Shown here piece after piece: positions 60,206-64,000 of a stretch of 64,000 bases of DNA. The notes below the pieces were generated by a model, which was not told the DNA's origin, searched no databases, and was given only the letters and a program-made list of their open reading frames with translations. Numbering within the stretch: the first letter of the stretch is position 1; every line of letters begins with the position of its first letter. The stretch is from Rhizobium laguerreae (lineage in GTDB: Bacteria; Pseudomonadota; Alphaproteobacteria; Rhizobiales; Rhizobiaceae). The translations under genes and the position numbers were made by a program. The stretch spans positions 749 to 64,748 of the forward strand of contig NZ_MRDM01000017.1 in NCBI RefSeq assembly GCF_002008165.1. The letters are read 5' to 3'.

Positions 60206-61366
60206 TTACCGCCCGCCGATCACGCCGATATAATCCGACACCCAGCGATGATAGGGCACGCATTCGCTCTGCGTTGTGCATTTGGCGACCGGGGTCTTCC
60301 AGAACTTGATCTTGTCGAAGTGATCGAAGCCGTTGGTGGCGCAGCCGCTATCACCCATCAGTTCGTTGCCCTTACAGGCGGCGGGAACGGAGGGCACGGC
60401 ACCGAACCAGGCGGCGGCGTCACCCTGGACCTTGGCCTTCAGCGAATGTTCCATCCACATATAGGCGCAGTTCGGATGTTCGCTGTCGGCGTGCAACATG
60501 GTGGTGTCGGCCCAGCCGGTGACACCTTCATCCGGGAAGGTGGAGGCGATCTTCTGCTTGTCGGCCTGCAGCAGGTTCACCTGGAAAGGCCAGGAGCCGG
60601 AGGCGACGACGCCTTCATTCTTGAAGTCGTCGATCTGGATCATCGCGTCGTGCCAGTAGCGGGACACGAGCTTGCGCTGGCCGCGCAACAGGTCGAGGGC
60701 GGCCTTGTACTGGTCCTCGTTCAGCTCGTAGGGATCCTTGATGCCGAGATCCGGCTTGTGGGCCATCAGATACACGGCGGCATCGGCGATGTAGATCGCG
60801 CCGTCATAGGCCTGGACGCGGCCCTTGTTCGACTTGCCGTCAGGCAGTGTCTGCTCTTCGAAGACAACGTTCCAGCTGGTCGGCGCCTTGTCCTTGAAGG
60901 CATCGGTGTTGTACATCAGCACATTCGGGCCCCAGAGATAGGGCACGCCGTAGTGCACGCCGCCGACCGTATACCACGGGCCGTTCTGCAGGCGCTCGTC
61001 GACGGTCTTGAAGCTCGGGATCAGATCGGTGTTGATGGGCTGGACGCGCTTACCGGCGATGAGGCGGAGCGAGGCGTCGCCCGATGCCGTGACGAGATCG
61101 AAGCCGCCCTCGTTCATCAGCGACACCATTTCATCCGAGGTGGCGGCGGTCTTGACGGATACATTGCAGCCGCTCTCCTTTTCGAAATCGGTGACCCAGT
61201 CGTAGTTCTTGTCGGTTTCGCCGCGTTCGATATAGCCGGCCCAGGCGACGATGCTGACCGCACCTTCGCCCTTGCCCAAGGCCTTCAGCGGTTCGGCGGC
61301 GATTCCTTGGGTCGCGAAGCTCAGGCAGGCGAGCGTTGCCGTGCAGGATTTCAACAGATTCGTCAT
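60206..61366 (-). CDS. Polyamine-type ABC transporter substrate-binding protein (PotD/YdcS)
   Basis: This 386-residue periplasmic protein has a signal peptide (TNLLKSCTATLACLSFATQG, cleavage near IAA-EPL) and the PotD-like fold, with SIVAWAGYIERGETDKNYDW, GFDLVTASGDASLRLIAG and YLWGPNVLMYNTDAFKD. Several cysteines near the C terminus (ACKGNELMGDSGC) could form a disulfide. It heads an operon with an ATPase, two permeases and an aminobutyraldehyde dehydrogenase, so putrescine or a related amine is the likely cargo. I chose ATG 61366 of two tandem ATGs by distance (7) from GGGAG. Confidence 0.9.
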   Translation of the reverse strand: MTNLLKSCTATLACLSFATQGIAAEPLKALGKGEGAVSIVAWAGYIERGETDKNYDWVTDFEKESGCNVSVKTAATSDEMVSLMNEGGFDLVTASGDASLRLIAGKRVQPINTDLIPSFKTVDERLQNGPWYTVGGVHYGVPYLWGPNVLMYNTDAFKDKAPTSWNVVFEEQTLPDGKSNKGRVQAYDGAIYIADAAVYLMAHKPDLGIKDPYELNEDQYKAALDLLRGQRKLVSRYWHDAMIQIDDFKNEGVVASGSWPFQVNLLQADKQKIASTFPDEGVTGWADTTMLHADSEHPNCAYMWMEHSLKAKVQGDAAAWFGAVPSVPAACKGNELMGDSGCATNGFDHFDKIKFWKTPVAKCTTQSECVPYHRWVSDYIGVIGGR

Positions 61367-61482
61367 CATCCGTCTCCCGGTTTGCCACTTTTGTGGCGGA
61401 TTGTTCCCGGACGAAAAGGTGACGCGAAAAAGCCGCTTTCGCAAATTCATTTATCAGAAAGGCGGTATCGGAAATTCCGATA

Positions 61483-62391
61483 TCAGCGGATACGCCCGGA
61501 GCGCAAGCTTTCGGCGATGCCGACGAAATCGCGCGCCGCCTGCGGCAGGCTGGAGCCCTTGCGCCAGACCATGCCGACCTGGACGACCGGCAGCGATCCC
61601 GAGACGTCGCGGCTCTCGATGCGGTCGCCTTCCAGCGACCATGGTCGATAGACGAGATCGGGAAGCAGGGCTACGCCGGCGCCTGTTGCAACCAGGCTGC
61701 GTACCGCCTCCACCGAGCGGGTGCGGAAGGCGACATGCGGGCGGGCGCCGAGAGCTGAGAGCAGCTTGCCGGTATTCTCTTCAATTTCGTCGACCGTCAG
61801 CATGATCAGCGGCTCGCGGGCGATGTCGGCGACCGAGATGATGTCGGCCGACACCAGCGGATGGCCCATCGGCAGCCATAGTCGATAGGGCGAGGTTTCG
61901 AGGATTTCCGCCTGCAGCGCCATGCGGTCGCGCAGGTTTGATATCACCATCACGGCGACATCCAATTCGCCGCCGACCAGGAGATGTTCGAGGTAACCCC
62001 CATTGTCCTCGATGGCGCTGACCTCGATGCCGGGACAGGCACGGCGGTATCGCGCCAGGAGATCGGAGAGCACATAGCCGGCGACAAGCGAGGTGACGCC
62101 GATGTTCAGTGTGCCGGAGAGGGCGCTTTGCTGGCCGGAAAAGCTGGTCCGTGCATCGGAGACGGAGGCCAGGATCTTCGTCGCATGACGCAGGAACTGG
62201 TGTCCGTTATGGGTGATTGTCAGGCCGCGTGGATGGCGCTCGAAGAGCTCGACGCCGAGGTCGGTTTCGAGCTCCTTCAGCGCTTCCGTCACCGAGGATT
62301 GCGAGATCGAAAGGTTCTGTGCGGCTCGCGTCACCGAACCTTGTTCGGCGACGGCAACAAAATATTGAACCTGGCGAAGCGTGAAGGCCAT
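61483..62391 (-). CDS. LysR family transcriptional regulator
   Basis: This 302-residue regulator has the LysR helix-turn-helix at about 3-60 (FVAVAEQGSVTRAAQNLSIS, QSSVTEALKELETDLGVELF) and a LysR effector domain behind it (LNIGVTSLVAGYVLSDLLAR). It is encoded 117 bases upstream of the polyamine-type operon on the same strand, an arrangement common for a regulator that controls the neighbouring transporter. The effector is unknown. The 179 bases upstream hold no clear LysR box. Confidence 0.92.
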   Translation of the reverse strand: MAFTLRQVQYFVAVAEQGSVTRAAQNLSISQSSVTEALKELETDLGVELFERHPRGLTITHNGHQFLRHATKILASVSDARTSFSGQQSALSGTLNIGVTSLVAGYVLSDLLARYRRACPGIEVSAIEDNGGYLEHLLVGGELDVAVMVISNLRDRMALQAEILETSPYRLWLPMGHPLVSADIISVADIAREPLIMLTVDEIEENTGKLLSALGARPHVAFRTRSVEAVRSLVATGAGVALLPDLVYRPWSLEGDRIESRDVSGSLPVVQVGMVWRKGSSLPQAARDFVGIAESLRSGRIR

Positions 62392-62570
62392 GGGGTTTTA
62401 GAGCATGGCGGAACGGGCCGTGGCAAGCGGTCGGAAAAAGTGGACCTTTTTTGGTGTTTTCCTAAAATGGAGCGGGCTTCGCATGCCCACTTAAACTTTC
62501 GGAAACGTCATTTCCTTAGCGTTCTCGGCACTTGTCCTGCGTTGGAGTTTCAGATGGCGGAGCAGTTGGC

Positions 62571-63299
62571 GTGAAGGCCTTACTGCGCATATTCCGGCCT
62601 TCCCGGAAATTGGCAATCATCATTGGCGGACTCGCTCTTCTGACGGGCGTGTCCGGCGGTGCGGCGGTCTATGTCGGCAAGGACAGGCTGATCGGTGCAA
62701 CTGGTGGTGGCTACGGGCTCGAATGCAGTGACGTCAACCTGGTGACGATCCGCAAGCAGGACCACGTCTGGGTGCGCAAATACATCAGGACCGAACCGAC
62801 CGACGGGATGACGCGGGTCAAGACCGCACTTCGTGTCGCTCAAGCGGTTTATGCCGCGCAGAAGCCGGATCTGGTGCAGGTTGTGGTGCTCGACGAAAAC
62901 GGACCGACGATGCGCGCCGATATTCGCGGCCGGGCGATCGGCGCTGATGTCGTCTATATCCCGCGTCCCGACAAGACGGTTCCCGGCCTCGACGACAAGT
63001 CCTATACAGCGCGCTACTACGACGGCAAGGCCAGCGAAAACGGGCTGTTCTTCGGCGAACGGATAGAGATGCCGTTCGACGAGATCGCCATGATCAGCGC
63101 CGCTTTCAAGGATCCCGAGGATTGCGTCGACCCGGTCGCGGTTGCCTCGACTAAAAGCGAGGAAAAGGGCAAGAAGGCCGCAGGCGGCGGGCATGGCGCA
63201 GCGCCGGCAGCAGAAAGCGAAGCCGCGCCGGCTGCAGGCGGCCACGGCGCAGATGCGCCGGCCGAAGAGCCGCCGGCTGAAGCCGCCAAGACCCACTGA
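62571..63299 (+). CDS. Hypothetical membrane-anchored protein with Ala/Pro/Glu/His-rich tail
   Basis: I do not recognise this 242-residue protein. It has one N-terminal membrane helix (KLAIIIGGLALLTGVSGGAA), then a roughly 130-residue periplasmic domain (YGLECSDVNLVTIRKQDHVW, VKTALRVAQAVYAAQKPDLV, GLFFGERIEMPFDEIAMISA) and a low-complexity tail with two GGHGA-type units. The start GTG 62571 has GGAG 8 bases upstream; TTG 62532 is a weaker alternative. It is convergent with lysS across a bidirectional terminator and near no functional partner. Confidence 0.7.
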   Translation: MKALLRIFRPSRKLAIIIGGLALLTGVSGGAAVYVGKDRLIGATGGGYGLECSDVNLVTIRKQDHVWVRKYIRTEPTDGMTRVKTALRVAQAVYAAQKPDLVQVVVLDENGPTMRADIRGRAIGADVVYIPRPDKTVPGLDDKSYTARYYDGKASENGLFFGERIEMPFDEIAMISAAFKDPEDCVDPVAVASTKSEEKGKKAAGGGHGAAPAAESEAAPAAGGHGADAPAEEPPAEAAKTH

Positions 63300-63314
63300 A
63301 CAGCTGGCATGAAA

Positions 63315-63342
63315 AAGCGGAGCGCCGGGAGGCACTCCGCTT
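63315..63342. terminator. Bidirectional Rho-independent terminator
   Basis: AAGCGGAG (63315-63322) pairs with CTCCGCTT (63335-63342) around a 12-base loop. AAAAA precedes the stem and a TTTT run follows at 63347-63350, so it can end transcripts from the hypothetical gene and, on the minus strand, from lysS. Confidence 0.75.
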
Positions 63343-63365
63343 GGCATTTTCGACCTGTCTTCCGG

Positions 63366-64000
63366 TCAGTCGGCCTTGCTGCGGCGGGCCGGGAAGAGGA
63401 TGACGTCGCGGATCGACGGTGCGTTGGTCAGCAGCATGATGAGACGGTCGACACCGATGCCGAGGCCACCTGCCGGCGGCATGCCCTGGTCGATCGCGTC
63501 GAGGAATTCCTCGTCCAGCTGCTTTTCCTTTTCGCCACGGGCATGCGCCTGTTCGAGCTGCTCGACCATGCGGCGGCGCTGCTCTTCGGGATCGTTGAGT
63601 TCCGAGAAGGCGTTGCCGAGTTCCCAGGCGTTGCAATAGGTCTCGAAGCGCTCGACGAGGCGCGGCTCGCCCGGCACTTCCTTGGCGAAGGGCGAGATAT
63701 CCTTCGGGAAATGCGTGACATGCGACGGCTGGATCAGCGTGGATTCAACCTTTTCCTCGAAGATGAAGGCGAGGCATTCACCCCAGGTCCAATCCTTCTC
63801 GACCGCGAAGCCGGCAGCCTTGGCGGCGGCGCGGGCCTCTTCATCGGTTTTGATGGCGCGGAAATCGATGCCGGTCGCTTCCTTGACGGCGTCGGGCATC
63901 GGCACGCGCTTGAACGGACCCTTGAAGGACATGGTCTTGTCGCCGAAGGGGAATTCCGTGGTGCCGTGAATGGAGAGCGCCAAGCTCTCGAACAGCCGCT
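63366..64000 (-). CDS. lysS: Lysyl-tRNA synthetase, class II (3' end only)
   Basis: This is the last 210 codons of a class II aminoacyl-tRNA synthetase; the 5' part lies outside the window, and the frame runs to base 64000 (RLFESLALSIHGTTEFPF). Motif 3, GGLGIGVDRLIMLLTNAPS, lies near the C terminus, followed by IRDVILFPARR. The stretch AHARGEKEKQLDEEFLDAID fits LysS. The enzyme charges lysine onto its tRNA in the cytoplasm. A bidirectional terminator follows the stop. Confidence 0.95.
   Translation of the reverse strand, partial: RLFESLALSIHGTTEFPFGDKTMSFKGPFKRVPMPDAVKEATGIDFRAIKTDEEARAAAKAAGFAVEKDWTWGECLAFIFEEKVESTLIQPSHVTHFPKDISPFAKEVPGEPRLVERFETYCNAWELGNAFSELNDPEEQRRRMVEQLEQAHARGEKEKQLDEEFLDAIDQGMPPAGGLGIGVDRLIMLLTNAPSIRDVILFPARRSKAD

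Noticed and set aside
1..64000. CRISPR array, tRNA/rRNA genes, insertion sequences, phage or defence system
   Set aside because: No spaced identical repeats, cloverleaf or rRNA sequence, transposase, integrase or defence-type gene was seen; the repeats present are dispersed single palindromes.

Overview
The window is GC-rich alphaproteobacterial DNA. Protein content, gene order and dispersed palindromic intergenic repeats (the RIME-like element around 13063-13178 and several shorter families) point to a fast-growing rhizobium of the Rhizobium leguminosarum/etli type, probably chromosomal because it carries lysS, nth and tal. No rRNA, tRNA, insertion sequence, phage module or CRISPR array was seen. 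The window opens inside an ABC permease gene and closes inside lysS.

Most of the sequence is carbon-uptake and catabolic loci, each with its own regulator. 1-1318 is the end of a CUT1 sugar ABC transporter. 1426-11161 is a divergent locus: Gfo/Idh/MocA dehydrogenase, LacI regulator and GH2 glycosidase on the minus strand, against a binding protein, two permeases, an ATPase and a ThuA-like protein on the plus strand. The ABC-plus-ThuA order copies the known trehalose thuEFGKA layout, but the binding protein looks different, so the substrate is open. 11163-15500 holds an SMP-30 lactonase, an SDR, a phytanoyl-CoA-dioxygenase-family oxygenase and a LacI regulator. 15566-18059 holds an adenylate cyclase, an SDR and a DoxX protein. 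18211-25588 is a galactose/arabinose locus: dgoD and a FadR-type GntR regulator diverge from araF-like, araG and araH genes, an aldose epimerase and a sugar dehydrogenase.

25799-31419 carries OsmC and a TetR-controlled RND efflux operon. 31648-34472 pairs a GH20 hexosaminidase with a ROK kinase, convergent. 34867-35445 is an ExoD-like membrane protein with no clear start codon. 35610-44816 is a polyol locus (SorC-type regulator, smoEFGK-like transporter, mannitol dehydrogenase, HAD phosphatase, FGGY kinase), followed by an RpiR regulator. 45966-55595 is housekeeping and stress genes (CysZ-like protein, VOC protein with TetR regulator, nth, Ada-like protein, SorC-type regulator, tal, DUF1345, DoxX, DUF1328) and a LuxR regulator broken by a frameshift. 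55795-61366 is a polyamine-type ABC transporter with an aminobutyraldehyde dehydrogenase in the same order as E. coli ydcSTUVW, followed by a LysR regulator, a hypothetical protein and lysS.

The most notable signals are the thu-like 3-keto-sugar candidate locus; a 21-codon leader ORF with a near-ideal ribosome site coupled to the GH2 gene; mutually exclusive hairpins between a binding-protein gene and its permease; a hairpin covering the ribosome site of the Ada-like gene; perfect palindromic operator candidates beside several regulators; repeat elements that supply or abut the stop codons of minus-strand genes; and the frameshifted LuxR gene.
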